Of a DNA stretch of 64,000 bases, positions 1-10,764 are shown one piece after another (the stretch's first letter is position 1; every line of letters starts with the position of its first letter). The notes beneath the pieces are model-generated. The model worked only from the letters and a program-made list of their open reading frames with translations. It had not been told where the DNA came from and made no database searches. Source of the stretch: Amoebophrya sp. A120 (taxonomy: Eukaryota; Sar; Dinophyceae; Syndiniales; Amoebophryaceae). The stretch lies in NCBI GenBank assembly GCA_905178155.1, contig CAJINV010000007.1:1643341-1707340 (forward strand). Reading direction: 5' to 3'. The translations under genes and the position numbers were made by a program.

Positions 1-807
1 GCGCGCCAACCTCCGCCCACCAATTTCGCTCTACGCGCCTTTCGACAACGGGAGCAGGCTGCGGCGCGGAGGACAACTCCTGGCGAAGATCGCAACAGGG
101 GCTTGGGAAATCTCGAGGCGCTGAGACGTGCGTTACCACCAGACGGCGGTACCCAGGAAAAAACACCCATCCCCATCCATTTTTTGCATGACCGATAGTG
201 GATTTTATGCATGTTCTGCATCACAAATTGGATGGGGATGGGTGTTTTTTCCTGGATAGGCGGGCTGAGCAGTATACAAGAAGAGGAGGAAGAACAACAA
301 GTGGGTGAAGATGTTATTTTTGATACAACCAGTGGCGATGCAGATGCAGATCTACTTCATGCGGAAGACGAAGATGCCGAAGCCGAGCAACAACAGAGAG
401 GAGGCACCAACATTATTCAGCACCAGGACTCCTGGAGGCCAGCGCCAGAGCTACAGTTTCGCCCGCCGGCCCTGCCCACCCTTCTCGCTGTTCCAGAGCA
501 GCTGCAGCATGAACTACATGACTTTCCCTCCCCTGCGCCGCCAGGTGGAGGAGCTCTTGCAGCAAAACCTAACAGCAGAAAAAGACAGCTGGAGCGGTCC
601 CACAACTACCACAACGGGTATCTTCGTCTTCCTGATTTCGTTCCACAGGAAGCAACTACACCTACAGAGCCCGGTGTTGTTTTACCGCCTCCAGGACGCG
701 AATCAACGCAGATGATGAAGTATAGCAATATCGTGCCAAGGCATGCAGGAACAAACCAAGAGTTGTTGCCAAAGTCCTCGACTGAGAGGGTGCATGCCGA
801 AGATTAA
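1..807 (+). CDS. Acidic protein of unknown function, 5' end outside window, split by an introner
   Basis: The gene enters from the left edge. Bases 1-149 are open in frame 1 and encode an Arg/Pro-rich segment. The frame would hit a stop inside the element at 150-258. Removing 150-263 (114 nt: the element plus one GGCGG copy) joins frame 1 to frame 1, and the protein runs from GLSSIQ through an E-rich stretch to a stop at 807. The C-terminal part is rich in Glu, Gln and Pro and shows no domain I recognise. An ATG at 211 lies inside the element and should not be taken as the start. A GT-AG reading (149-259) would also keep frame and add one residue. Function unknown; the split-gene model is well supported, the product is not. 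Confidence 0.6.
150..258. mobile_element. Introner element, family A (109 bp), in the acidic protein gene
   Basis: The ends form an inverted repeat of about 31 bp with one mismatch. The left arm starts TACCCAGGAAAAAACACC and the right arm ends GGTGTTTTTTCCTGGATA. Direct repeat GGCGG flanks it at 145-149 and 259-263. Excision of the element plus one GGCGG keeps the reading frame. It has the same length and arm layout as the element at 16767-16875. It contains no coding capacity. Short element, long inverted repeat, target duplication and intronic position fit an introner (MITE-like). Confidence 0.9.
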
Positions 808-2234
808 CCGTATGCTTGAATCAGGTCGTCGATGTTGCCTTGGACATCACAAAGTGCGGTTGGTAAGATGGCCACGAGGAAATTCCACGGCGGGCAGTTA
901 AAAAAGCGTCCGGACGAACGTTTCCTCACTAATATCTTTTCGATGGAAAATTTTTATCTCTTGTTCACCATCATGTTGTCACACAAAAATCTTTGTATAT
1001 TCATACGCATGGTAGCCATCTCAAGCTTTACCTTTAAGAATTATCGCAAAAACATACAAGTACACGAACAAGCATAAACCATACGATCAGTGAGAATTGT
1101 CGTTGTGTCTGCTTCGTTACCCTCCAGCGTTCGACAGCAAAGGAGCCGTGCAGTTTCGCATTTTTCTGTCGAGATACTGACAACTGATACCCTACATCGT
1201 GCCGATACCGATACAGATTTCGATTTTTTTTCTTTTTTGACTCGGATGAAGAGGAAAAAAGATAGAAATTCGACGAAGCTTTTGCTTCGCCTCTCTTGTT
1301 TTTAGAGAAACTAGGGGCGGTGGAAAATTGCCTCTATACTACAGCAGAGCCTTCCGAGGGGTCAAAAGCAAGGTGTATGATCACGGGAGAAAGACGCTTG
1401 TTGGAGCTGAAAGCATGGAAGCCCTAGCGCTGGAAAATATCAAAAAGAAGAATCGCACTGCATAATCGACATGCCAAAAGTTGTGATGTGGTATAAGGCG
1501 TAAGCGTATCCCTGCAAGAAAAGAAGAAAAAGCAGAAGGAATGTAGCCCCGGTGTGTTACTTACTGGCGTTCTGAGGATAGAGGAAATTGACGACTGCAA
1601 GTTCTGATTTACCGGGTCGCTGCTGAAGAAGATCGTACTTCCCTTTTTACCCCCGTCACGCAAGGCTGCCCTGCTTCAGTGACGCAAGGCCAACGAACCG
1701 GCGTGAGTGTGAGAGTGAGTTCTTCCCATGAAGATCCCTGCTTTCCTCACTAAGGAAAGCTCGATCGTTGCTGTCCTATCAGGATAAAGAAACAACAAGA
1801 TGAAGCTCCTGAGTCTGAGTGATAGACTGCATAATTGTATGGACCCGCGATCAAGAACATGGAAGCCGAAGCGGAAGTACGGGGTGTGGATCTCCAGGAT
1901 CACGGTGTTGAAGTTGTGTTTCGGTTTATTTCCACAACCATGGAACGCAAGTTTTGTTTCATTCTGAGGATCTAGTTTACATGATAGATGATTTCGATAG
2001 TAACAATGGTGGAAGTTGTTCCTGGTTGAAGTTGAAAGGTACCAGTTGTACCGCACAACACGACCAGCAGGAACAAGAGAAAGAGTTCATAGCTCTACAT
2101 ACTTCTGGAACAATCAATGCACATCGCAGGATTCTGTTTCGCCATTCACATTGTGTTGAGTAGCTGCAATAAAGTTAGTTTTACCGGCTTCAGAGCTAAA
2201 TTTGATTTTCAAAAGCTTCAAGAAATAAAACAAG
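808..2234. other. Intergenic stretch, no gene seen
   Basis: Short open frames occur on both strands but none has a family motif or a low-complexity pattern like the neighbouring genes. No RNA gene or repeat was recognised. The last part (about 2160-2234) is the 5' leader of the next gene. Confidence 0.5.
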
Positions 2235-4820
2235 ATGCCTCGTTCCACTGCTCATCTCTCACGCCACCGAGTTGTGTCTATCACTTGTGTCGTGGCGTGG
2301 ATATTGCCCGGTTGTAGCTTGTTGACCACACAGCTCCTGCAAAGTGTCCTCGTAGAGGCGAAGTGGAAAAAAGCGAGTTCCTCTAGTACAACTCAGGAAC
2401 AAGCACCACAGCGGGTGCCGGACCACAGCTCGCCGCTTGCTCAGGACGACGTCGGAGATATTTTCGTGTTCGGCGCTACTTCTCCTTCTGGGGGGACAGG
2501 GACAGGCCGTAGCCGTACGTTTGTTCGCCGCGGTCGCAGCTTCAAGAACGGAAGTTCGTCGAGTACAGCAGCTGCAGCCGGTGTCGTGTCCTCCTCGAAT
2601 TACGGCGAGGAATCATTTCTAAGTAGAAACCGGAACAAGAAGAGGGCGGTGTTTTCAGAGCAGGAGCAAAGTCTCCGCCAACTGTACCTGCACCTGCAGC
2701 CGGCGCAATCTGTCTACGTGCCTGAGCCTGGTCCCAATGATTTTCATTTTCGCGGTGAAGATGTTCCTGGTGTTCCGCTCGAAAAGGGAAGTGCTGTTCT
2801 GCTGCACCAACAACACGGTCGTGATGGAGGTGGTTCCCGAGAAGAAGCAGGAGTTTTAGAAGTACCTCGTCCAGCAATTATAGCAGGCGAAGATGGCGCA
2901 TCCGCATCTACTTCTCAGGAACAGCATGAAAACGACGAGGGAATTCAAATTCAGCAGGAACAACAAACTGAAACTTCTGGCATAAATGCTCTGGCGGATT
3001 TGATGCATCAAATGGAAATTTCGCCACGGGACGAGATTGTGGAAGCACAGCATGACGAACCGTCGGAAGTCGATGTTGAAACCGAAAGCACTCCTGAGGA
3101 GGCGGAACACGAAGACGAGCTACATGGTCTGATGAGCCAAGGAAATGTGGAAAACCACGATGACGAAAGTGAAAGAGAGGATGAGGACAATGAAGATCCC
3201 AATAACACGGATCACGATCATGATGAACAAGTAGTCGAACCTGAGCCCTGGAGGTGGTTCCCTCTCGTTTCAAAAAATGGAAGCGGCGGAGATCTCGACG
3301 TTTTGCCGCAAGCCGTGCAGGAGCGTATTGCAAGCCATTTTTTCGAGGAGGAGGTCGACGAAGACGCGTTGGCGGAGATTTTGCCGCTCCCCGCGCCCTG
3401 GGAAGAGCGGAAAGACGAGACCTTTCCCGGCAAGCCGCTCTTTGTCAATCCCGTCACCGGGGAGGCAACTCTGGCCCGACCGCGCCGTCCTCCGCTTGGA
3501 CCTGACTATCTTATCGACAGGGAAGAGCAGAGATATTCATCGCACTAGTAGTCGTGAGCATGCTTGTGGTCTAGTATGTACATGTAGTTGGCAGATGCAT
3601 CTACTTGAGAGGAACCACAAACGCAGTCTGTCTGTCGTGCTGGAAACGTCACATTCACGGTCAAAAAGAGAAAAGAGAAATTTGTGCTGTTGGATTCCAA
3701 GAAAACCTACGATTGCGAGACTTTTGCACAGCATGCGTCGGGCAGTCAAAAGTTTAGGTGGGCGTGTTGCCTACCACAATGTCGTGCACGATCTGTACCA
3801 ATGGGAGCATCCTGGAGAGATGGAAGAAATTGAGTACCTCAATGACGATGAGTATGCTAGAGATGTCAGATGTGTGTAATGAAATCGACAAAATGCAAGT
3901 GCTGGTATGCATCATAAGCATCTGGTGTAATTCTACTCACTGCAAAGTACGTGTTGGTAACCATGACCAGTGGGCGAGCAGATCGTTATTTCGAGGCAAA
4001 CATTTTTCGAGCACCCGATGGGACAAATTGTAGGCCCAAGAAGTACTTCTTGTGTTGCTTTTTTATTGCGATCCCACGACAAGAGGTTTTTTTTGCATTT
4101 TTACGATGTCCACCCACGACCTGACACCTACATACTGTTCTGGCGGAACTCGTACTTCCCGAGCCCTGGGTCCGGGTGGGGACACCACCGGCCGACCCGG
4201 TATCAAATGTAAAAATGTCTGGGTCTGGAAGAATGCAAGATTTGTGATGCAGGTTTTCCATGACCCATGAGGTCTGGAATGCGAGACCCAGCATGACAGA
4301 TTCTTTGAGGTCTCTATCGTGCCTTTCTTGCGTGAGAAACTCCCTCTCAACGTGGTCAAATGCGGACAGCTTTTGGCACTCACGCAACACAGATTTTTGC
4401 ATCATTCAGATTTAGCAAGACAGGTTCTAATCTTCCAGACCCAGACATTTTTGCAATCCATACCCGGAGCTGTATCACAATTCTGTCACGGGCGAGTTGA
4501 CATCGACCCGGCCTCGGCTGCCGCCTCTCATGGGAAGCCCGACCTGGCGTGCCTACCGCACGACCAACCCGGTGGGCCCGATATGGTACTGGAATATGGA
4601 GACCGGACATTGTCAGGCCGAACACCCGGGCGGCCGTGTGGAGGCAGAACGAGCAGAACAAGACCACGTGGTCGCTCCACCGCAGCACGATGTTGACCTT
4701 CAGGGTCAGGCTTCGGAAGAGGACGTCGTGCACGACGTAGCAGCACGAGACCATCGAGAAGGTGGAATAAACCTTCCGGCCGTGCTGGAAGGTCCGGCTC
4801 CGGTCGCGGAGGGGGAATAA
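2235..4820 (+). CDS. Predicted secreted multi-WW-domain protein
   Basis: ATG at 2235 opens a hydrophobic N-terminus (residues about 13-35, with VVSITCVVAWILPG) that looks like a signal peptide. A long acidic Glu/Gln/Asp region follows, then WW-type modules. WW1, near 3385-3480, has PAPWEER followed by FVNPVTGEATLARP. A partial WW, near 3760-3830, has YHNVVHDLYQWEHPGE. WW3 is split: PWVRVG at 4164-4200, then PELYHNSVTGELTSTRP after the element. A last one near 4545-4630 has IWYWNMETGHCQAEHPGG. WW domains bind proline-rich peptides. Intron 3865-4163 is GT-AG and frame-consistent. The introner is removed as 4201-4467 (267 nt). The first intron (about 3487-3745) is my best GT-AG solution but uncertain, because the second WW lacks a clear first Trp. 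Stop at 4818-4820. It could be an exported parasite protein. Confidence 0.65.
4201..4462. mobile_element. Introner element, family B (262 bp), inside a WW domain
   Basis: A perfect 22-bp inverted repeat lies near the ends: AAAAATGTCTGGGTCTGGAA on the left, TTCCAGACCCAGACATTTTT on the right. The flanking direct repeat is CCCGG (ACCCGG, with one A shared by the element end), at 4196-4200 and 4463-4467. Removing the element plus one repeat rejoins a WW domain in frame. A GT-AG alternative (4200-4469) also keeps frame but drops one Glu. Same family as 16196-16466. No coding capacity. Confidence 0.88.
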
Positions 4821-6735
4821 ACACGAGCGGAGGCCTGGTAGAAACCGGTCCTCCCGGTGGGTCCGACGTATGGTAATTGTATACCTCACTCATAGGTACT
4901 GGCACTCGCACTACAGCTATTTGAAGTGCGAAGGATGAAGTCATGCCATCGTGTTTCCGAACTCAAAATAATGTAAGTATAAAATGAAAATATCGTTATC
5001 GTATTCGTATACCTATACGACGAACAGAAACAGTTGAAGAGAGTGGAAAAGATCAGGAGCAGAACTAGGACCAGTCACAGGCTCTTGTAGAAATAATCGA
5101 GCCAGGATTTTTAGTTCTTGTTGAGCTGTGACATTCAGTGTCTATACATTTACATAGGACTGCAAGCATTCAAATCGGTTGTTATTGACTTTATTTCGAG
5201 TGCTGGAGGCATTCATACGGCCTACACCTACATGCAGACGTCTGCGAGGCATGTTATTGTCGTTGATGTTGTGCGACGAGGATGTTGCGCCACTGAGGTC
5301 CACCAACGGCGAAGCTGTGAAAAGAGTTTTTCCACATGCTCGCCACATATGGATGGACGTTTTGTTTTGCGGCTACAGAAGGACTTACTAGAATTTTCTG
5401 TCTTTGCTTTATTTTTCGAATTCGGCATTGCAGCCTGAAAAAGGAGCAAGAGAAGCATATATTGAACAATTTTTGACGATGATGTTGTACATGGTCATGG
5501 ATTTGGATATGCATAAAGCTTCATTATGGATCGCAGCAAGCGGATCATGTGAAATAGTTTGGAGGAGCGCCACGACCACTCGAAGGCATTGTATGATTGA
5601 AGAACGTAAACAAGACAAAAAGATCAAGATGAATTTGAATGATCGAAGAAAAATAATTGAAGCAAGACGAGAGGGAATAAACGATCCTCAGTGGTTTTTA
5701 TGTGCAAACATTGTTTGCCAGCATGCGTTGCGTGGGAACAAAAGTGGGAAGACCTCCAAGGGCGGTCGGCAGCTATTGTTCATCTTGCAGAAGAACTTCT
5801 GGTAGTATTACAGCCTGTTCTTGGTAGCTCCTCTTAAAGCCTGATGGAGGATTAGCATAGGCTCGTATGCTACGGAGAAAGAAGAAAATGCACTCGATCA
5901 GGACATGATCACGTGTGGACTTGGATCATCCTGAGGAAGATCGCGCTCTTCACCGGATTTTGTCTTTTATTGGACGACGGTAGCAGCACATATGACAATG
6001 ACATCGATCAGGGATCTTCATCTTGTTTATGGTCGAAAACGGTTTCTAATTCTATGTTGGTCTAGTTCTTGTCGAGCCTCCCTCTACTACTCGGTGTCAA
6101 CGTGGTCTACAGGTAGGGCTCTCTCGAACTCCGAGATGGCAAGTACAGTAGAGTTGTTCGAAAATCATCATGACAATAATTGTGGACCGGCACCGCCACG
6201 ACCGGCAGTCAAACTCAAAGGTAAAGGAAAAGCAGACGCAAACAAGCTTTAAGCTCACATACCGAGCCGTGATCATTCTCCTGTGTCGCGCTCGTGGTCA
6301 TGGTGCAGTTGCATTTCGACGATCTACGGATCACTAAACGAAGATCTCAACAGATAAATTCCTTCTGATGGGCCTTTGCCGCTGGCACAGATATACACTG
6401 TTACTTTCTATCTGTCTATTCTCCAACACCACACCACAATCAGTCAAATACGGGTGTTACCATAATTCGTATGTATGGAAAGTTTTTTCCTTTACGAAGT
6501 CTTGTAGCAGTTCTTCCCGAGCTCCTCCTTCATTTTTGATCGACCGCACGACACAAACAGTACAGGTTTTGAAACGCCAGTATTTGGTTCGGTTTTTTAT
6601 TGCTACTCTTGGTCTTGCCAAGTGCAAGTACTTGTATAGGCTTTGTGTATAATATAATCGCGTAAAAAGAACAAGAGAATTTACAACGCAGGAGCACGGG
6701 CAGCTCATCTTCCTTGTTGTATCACTTACTTCACC
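4821..6735. other. Intergenic stretch, no supported gene
   Basis: Moderately AT-rich. An open frame of 133 codons at 5404-5805 has no recognisable domain, no signal peptide and no compositional match to the neighbouring genes, so I do not call it. The stretch before 6736 is the leader of the lysozyme gene. Confidence 0.4.
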
Positions 6736-7710
6736 ATGGCGAACCACACTAGTATGGCCAGCCTCTTGAGCACTACATCTACACACAGCTGGCGCAGCTG
6801 CGCTTCTGCGATTCTCCTGCTTAGCGTTTTTTCGGACCCCGCCACCATTTTCGGAAACGCTATGTTCGCGAAGAACAGGAACAACTTGAGGCCGAGACAG
6901 GAAACAACTCCAACTTTTGCGTCGCCTGGTACAGCAGTTCTATCTGCACTCTCGTCGTCCCGCTCCAGCGCTGACGACCTTCAGAGTGGGCGGGGTGGTC
7001 GTGGTATTCGGCTTACACCACATCCCGTGCTACCAGTGAACCACGTTGCCGATCAACCTGGGGAGTTCCTCCGACAGCTTGTTCGGTTGAGTCGCGCCCA
7101 TCACCAGGGAAATCCGCTCCCCGAGATCAACACAAGAAGAGACGCGATGGCCTTCACTGCGCTGAACGAGGGGATTAGATTGAAACCCTACCAGGACCAC
7201 CTTGGCTACTGGACCGTCGGGGTCGGCCACAAGCTGGGTGGCCCGGAGGAACTGGACGCGAAAACTAAGCTGCCGAAGCGAGGAACGAGTGCTTATTCCG
7301 AGGCGGAAATCGAAGCGCTTTTTTTTCGAGACTACGAGGAGCATGCGAGAACTGCTGCGAAAAACGTGCCAATATTCGCTTATCTCAATGAAGCAGGCCA
7401 GGCCGCGCTGGTCGACTTGTACTTTAACATGGGCGCGGGAACGATGGCGAAATTTAGGCAGTTTCACGCGGCGCTGAGAGAAGTGCTCGAACTGAATGAC
7501 GAGAAAGGCGATAGAGCCGTTGAAATCGCGACAAATGCACTTTTGTACAGAGATGCGTTTTATCCGGAAAAGGGTCCATCCGGATACGCGGCGCAGCATC
7601 AGCAGCAGGAGAAGAACGGGCAACTATCACGGCCGAAAAAAGTTGCGAAGATGCTGCGCGACTCACTAGAGAAATTTCGCGAAACAAACAAGAAATCAGT
7701 GCGCGGCTGA
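6736..7710 (+). CDS. Phage-type lysozyme (GH24 muramidase), predicted secreted
   Basis: The 324-residue protein starts at ATG 6736 and has a hydrophobic segment (about residues 22-40) that fits a signal peptide or anchor, a linker, then a GH24 domain from about residue 135. The motif NEGIRLKPYQDHLGYWTVGVGH matches the T4-lysozyme catalytic region: E145, D154 and T160 have the same spacing (9 and 6) as E11, D20 and T26 of T4 lysozyme. GH24 enzymes cleave the MurNAc-GlcNAc bond of peptidoglycan. A later segment, QAALVDLYFNMGAG, fits the conserved helix after the active site. The gene has no intron, unlike many neighbours. The family is typical of phage and bacteria, so horizontal acquisition followed by addition of a eukaryotic signal is likely. 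It could act on bacteria taken up or met in the host. Confidence 0.88.
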   Translation: MANHTSMASLLSTTSTHSWRSCASAILLLSVFSDPATIFGNAMFAKNRNNLRPRQETTPTFASPGTAVLSALSSSRSSADDLQSGRGGRGIRLTPHPVLPVNHVADQPGEFLRQLVRLSRAHHQGNPLPEINTRRDAMAFTALNEGIRLKPYQDHLGYWTVGVGHKLGGPEELDAKTKLPKRGTSAYSEAEIEALFFRDYEEHARTAAKNVPIFAYLNEAGQAALVDLYFNMGAGTMAKFRQFHAALREVLELNDEKGDRAVEIATNALLYRDAFYPEKGPSGYAAQHQQQEKNGQLSRPKKVAKMLRDSLEKFRETNKKSVRG

Positions 7711-8513
7711 CGACGCAAGGTAAAGGTAAAGGTAGGTACAAGAGAATTACTCGAGGCTAAGTGGTGTACTAATTTTTTTATTTGGTGCTTGTTATTAATT
7801 TTGCTGAAACACGCACGCAGCTGTTTTTTCTTGAATCGCATTCCTTACCCCGTCGAATTCACAAATTTGTTGTAAAGAAAAAGAGGACACCGTAACGCTG
7901 CTGCAGTATGTAGAATTTTTGTACCACAGCGACCGACGTGTACGTGACACTGACACTAAGAAAAAGAAAAAGCTTCAGCTTGTGGCGAGCAAAGGCCCCC
8001 AACCACAGTGACACACCATGCGATGTTGATATTTCGAAAAACCTTTCACTAGTGTTGACTTTCTTCTATAAAGGGAGCAGCTAAAAAATTGTTCGACCGC
8101 GCACCAGGGCGGCAAAGGAAACATGATCAGACTCAGAGGTTGCCATTCTTACTGTGGAAGATCCTTTGGTATGTTCATCGACGAGCTGGGGGTCTCCAGA
8201 AGTCTTTATGTAATGAGCCACACCGCGATGGATCTTACGCTCAATGGTTGGGTAAATGCATCGGGAGCCTTGCTGATGCGAGATAGTTGTTGTGCGAAAA
8301 GGAGATCGTCGAGATCATCTGGAATTCAGTACGTCACAATCCCATAGATGAAAAACTAGCAACGTATGCTTCGCCTGTAGAAGTGTGAAAAAAAATTAAG
8401 TTATTCCGCTAGAGCGAAAAACAAAAAATAGAACCAGAACAGGAAGTCAAAAACTCCTGCTCTGTTTCAGTTGATCTCGTTCTTTCTGCCAGGTCGGACT
8501 TCGGGTTGGAGCG

Positions 8514-8715
8514 CCCGCCATCAGTTCGCTATATAGCGAACTCATGGCGGGGACCTGGTCGGACCTCGGGGTGGAGTGCCCGCCATCAGTTCGCTATATC
8601 GCGAGCTGATGGCGGGCAGCCGGTCGGGCCTCGGGCTGAGGTGCCCGGGGACCTGGTCGGACCTCGGGGTGGGGCGCCCGCCACCAGTTCGCTATATAGC
8701 GAACTGATGGTGGGC
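8514..8715. repeat. Array of three GC-rich palindromes with TATA centre
   Basis: Three copies of a roughly 40-bp palindrome built as GCCCGCCATCAGTTCGCTAT and its complement occur at 8514-8551, 8578-8617 and 8676-8715. Each copy has one or two mismatches and some differences pair as G-T. The spacers also repeat (CTGGTCGGACCTCGGGGTGG and variants). Each copy could fold into a strong hairpin as DNA or RNA. Function unknown. Confidence 0.85.
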
Positions 8716-8929
8716 AGCTGGTCGAGCATCGGGTTGGAGTGCCAGCTGTTTAAGATTTTGAGAGCCTGCGGCGTCGCATTTTCTGCCAGCGCCGAAAACG
8801 CTTTCTTTATCCAGCTTTCACCGCCTTGCGTGCTATTGCTTGTGCAATTCCCCATAAGTTTTTCAAATTCTGCCGTTGGCCTTCTGCTGCACGCTTTGCC
8901 TTTCTCCGCTTGCTTGCAATTTTCATTTT

Positions 8930-9440
8930 TTGCTTTTACTTTCTACCTTTAGTTTTTACTTTTAGACTTTCCTTTTAGTTTTAAGCTTTTACGTAGTCTT
9001 TACTTATAGTTTTTACTTTTAGCTTTGTTTATGTTTTGCTTTTGCCTTTTACTTTTAGCTTTTACTTTTGGCTTTTACTTTTAGCTTTTCCTTTTAGCTT
9101 TTACTTTTAGCTTTTAGCTTTTAGCTTTTAGCTTTTAGCTTTTAGCTTTTAGCTTTTAGCTTTTAGCTTTTAGCTTTTAGCTTTTAGCTTTTAGCTTTTA
9201 GCTTTTAGCTTTTAGCTTTTAGCTTTTAGCTTTTAGCTTTTAGCTTTTAGCTTTTAGCTTTTAGCTTTTGCTTTTACTTTTGGCTTTCGCTTTTAGTTTT
9301 TAACTTTAGCTTTTACCTTTAGCTTTTACCTTTAGCTTTTACCTTTAGCTTTTGCTTTTAGCTTTTGCTTTTAGTTTTTAGCTTTTGCTTATTACTTTTA
9401 GCTTTTGCTTTTTACTTTTGTTTTTTGTTTTTACTTTTTG
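8930..9440. repeat. TTTTAGC heptamer satellite with degenerate flanks
   Basis: About 9107-9266 is an almost perfect tandem array of the heptamer TTTTAGC (roughly 23 units). On both sides it decays into variants such as TTTTAC, TTTTGC and TTTTTAC. The strand is strongly biased (T-rich on +). It is a simple satellite. Confidence 0.95.
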
Positions 9441-9846
9441 GCTTTCACTTGCGGAATAATAGTTTGGCCATCACACTCTTACTCTTAGCAAGGGATAGAT
9501 TAATATGCGATATTTTACCTCTAGATGGTAAGCCGTCTATCTCAACGACCCGTACCTATTTCATCATCAAAAATTACAATTACCACAGCTAGCGATTCAG
9601 ACACTCGTCGTGGTACTTTGACGCGATAGTTATTTTTCAGAAGTGTGACTTTGAGTTCTATACACTAGTTGTTTAAAAATTCAGTACCGTCTATCGAGGG
9701 TCGTTGGAATAAGAGGCAACGCCAATCACCACGGTATAAAGGAAAGGAAAGTAAAAACCCAAAGTCGCATTAACGCACGGTATTGCTTTCCGATCTTTCG
9801 TTTCTTTTTTCTGACCTAGATTTTTTTCCAGGACTGACACAAAAAA

Positions 9847-10764
9847 ATGGCCTTGTCCGCTACCAAGAAAGCGATTTTCAGCCTTTTCGTGCTGCTAGGA
9901 AGTAGTTCTTCCATGAGCGGCACCAGCATCTGCATCCTGGTGAGCGCTAAAAAATCAGCCTCGCCCACCACGACTGGGTTTCAGAAAAAACTTTCCCGTA
10001 CGGAGTCGGGCGACTCGAACCAAAATTCGACACAGGCTCCAGCGTCGCCTCTGCAGCGCTCGCTGTCTGCCGATCCTTCGCCGCGGAATAATACTGAAGG
10101 GATCAGTGTCGTGTCTTGTGATGAAATTCAAAATCTGGTGACAGATCGCCATCGGCGCAGCGTCAAGGTTCGCTTTGAAATTGTGGAAAAAAATGGGCGG
10201 AAGCTGCACGACAATCCCATCAATGTCACTTTTCCGGACCACCGGCCCATGCGGGCCCTTTACGACACGGCCGCGAGGTTGATCAAAAACTCGGACGTTA
10301 CTAGTGAGCAGATCGAACTTAAGAGAATCGCCACAAAAAATGGCCAGCGTGAGTACAATCTCAGGTGGAACTCTACCAACCGGAGCCTAGCTTTGGCGAA
10401 CTTTCCGACTTTGTTTCCCACGGGGGAGGGAGCGCCGGCTGTTCACCTTCAGGTGAAGGTGAACCCGGATCGGGTTCTTGTGAAGGAACCAAGCACGACG
10501 ACGCATAGTACGGAAATAAAGAACGCAAAGGAAAAATCAAACCTGGTGCAACACCACGCAAACAAGGAAAACATGCAGCAGGACCAAATCGCACACAGGA
10601 TGAAGGTAGAAGAGTGGATGAAGAAGCACGCCGGGGGCAAGTTTCACGTGCGAGGCGAGCGGCCGCCGGTAGAGACGCCAAAGGATAATCTGGCCCGGAT
10701 TCTCTCCATGCGCGGTCCTGATGCGCCCAAGCAGCAATGCCATCCACTTTTGCGGCCGTGCTAA
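9847..10764 (+). CDS. Predicted secreted protein with a possible beta-grasp-like domain
   Basis: ATG 9847 opens a 305-residue protein with a hydrophobic stretch near residues 9-32 (IFSLFVLLG, ICILVS) that fits a signal peptide. A middle domain (about residues 98-205) begins RSVKVRFEIVEKNGRKL, continues through a helix-like RALYDTAARLI segment, and ends with HLQVKVNP. This strand-strand-helix-strand layout is reminiscent of a ubiquitin-like fold, but that is an inference. The protein encoded at 12013 has a segment with the same order: VSIRFVG, then LVAELFQEAARLF, then ALHVRVMKP. The C-terminal third is charged and Lys-rich. No intron. No family recognised with certainty; possibly an exported effector-like protein. 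Confidence 0.7.
   Translation: MALSATKKAIFSLFVLLGSSSSMSGTSICILVSAKKSASPTTTGFQKKLSRTESGDSNQNSTQAPASPLQRSLSADPSPRNNTEGISVVSCDEIQNLVTDRHRRSVKVRFEIVEKNGRKLHDNPINVTFPDHRPMRALYDTAARLIKNSDVTSEQIELKRIATKNGQREYNLRWNSTNRSLALANFPTLFPTGEGAPAVHLQVKVNPDRVLVKEPSTTTHSTEIKNAKEKSNLVQHHANKENMQQDQIAHRMKVEEWMKKHAGGKFHVRGERPPVETPKDNLARILSMRGPDAPKQQCHPLLRPC

Larger units (their letters stand above)
7711..9846. other. Intergenic stretch holding a palindrome array and a heptamer satellite
   Basis: No gene is supported. The notable contents are three near-perfect 38-40 bp palindromes (8514-8715) and a pyrimidine-rich satellite (about 8930-9440), both listed separately. The final 100 bases before 9847 contain pyrimidine runs ending in CAG at about 9830, a plausible splice or trans-splice acceptor for the next gene. 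Confidence 0.5.

Noticed and set aside
211-258. ATG at 211 as start of the first gene
   Set aside because: It lies inside the introner arm; the upstream exon joins in frame once the element is removed.
1009-1032. Resemblance to the dinoflagellate spliced-leader sequence (GTAGCCATCTCAAG)
   Set aside because: Only a partial match, without the TTTTGGCT core and without a downstream donor and Sm-like site.
5404-5805. Open frame of 133 codons as a gene
   Set aside because: No domain, no leader, and isolated in an AT-rich stretch with many chance frames.
8930-9440. CRISPR-like array
   Set aside because: Contiguous heptamers without spacers; a simple satellite in eukaryotic DNA.
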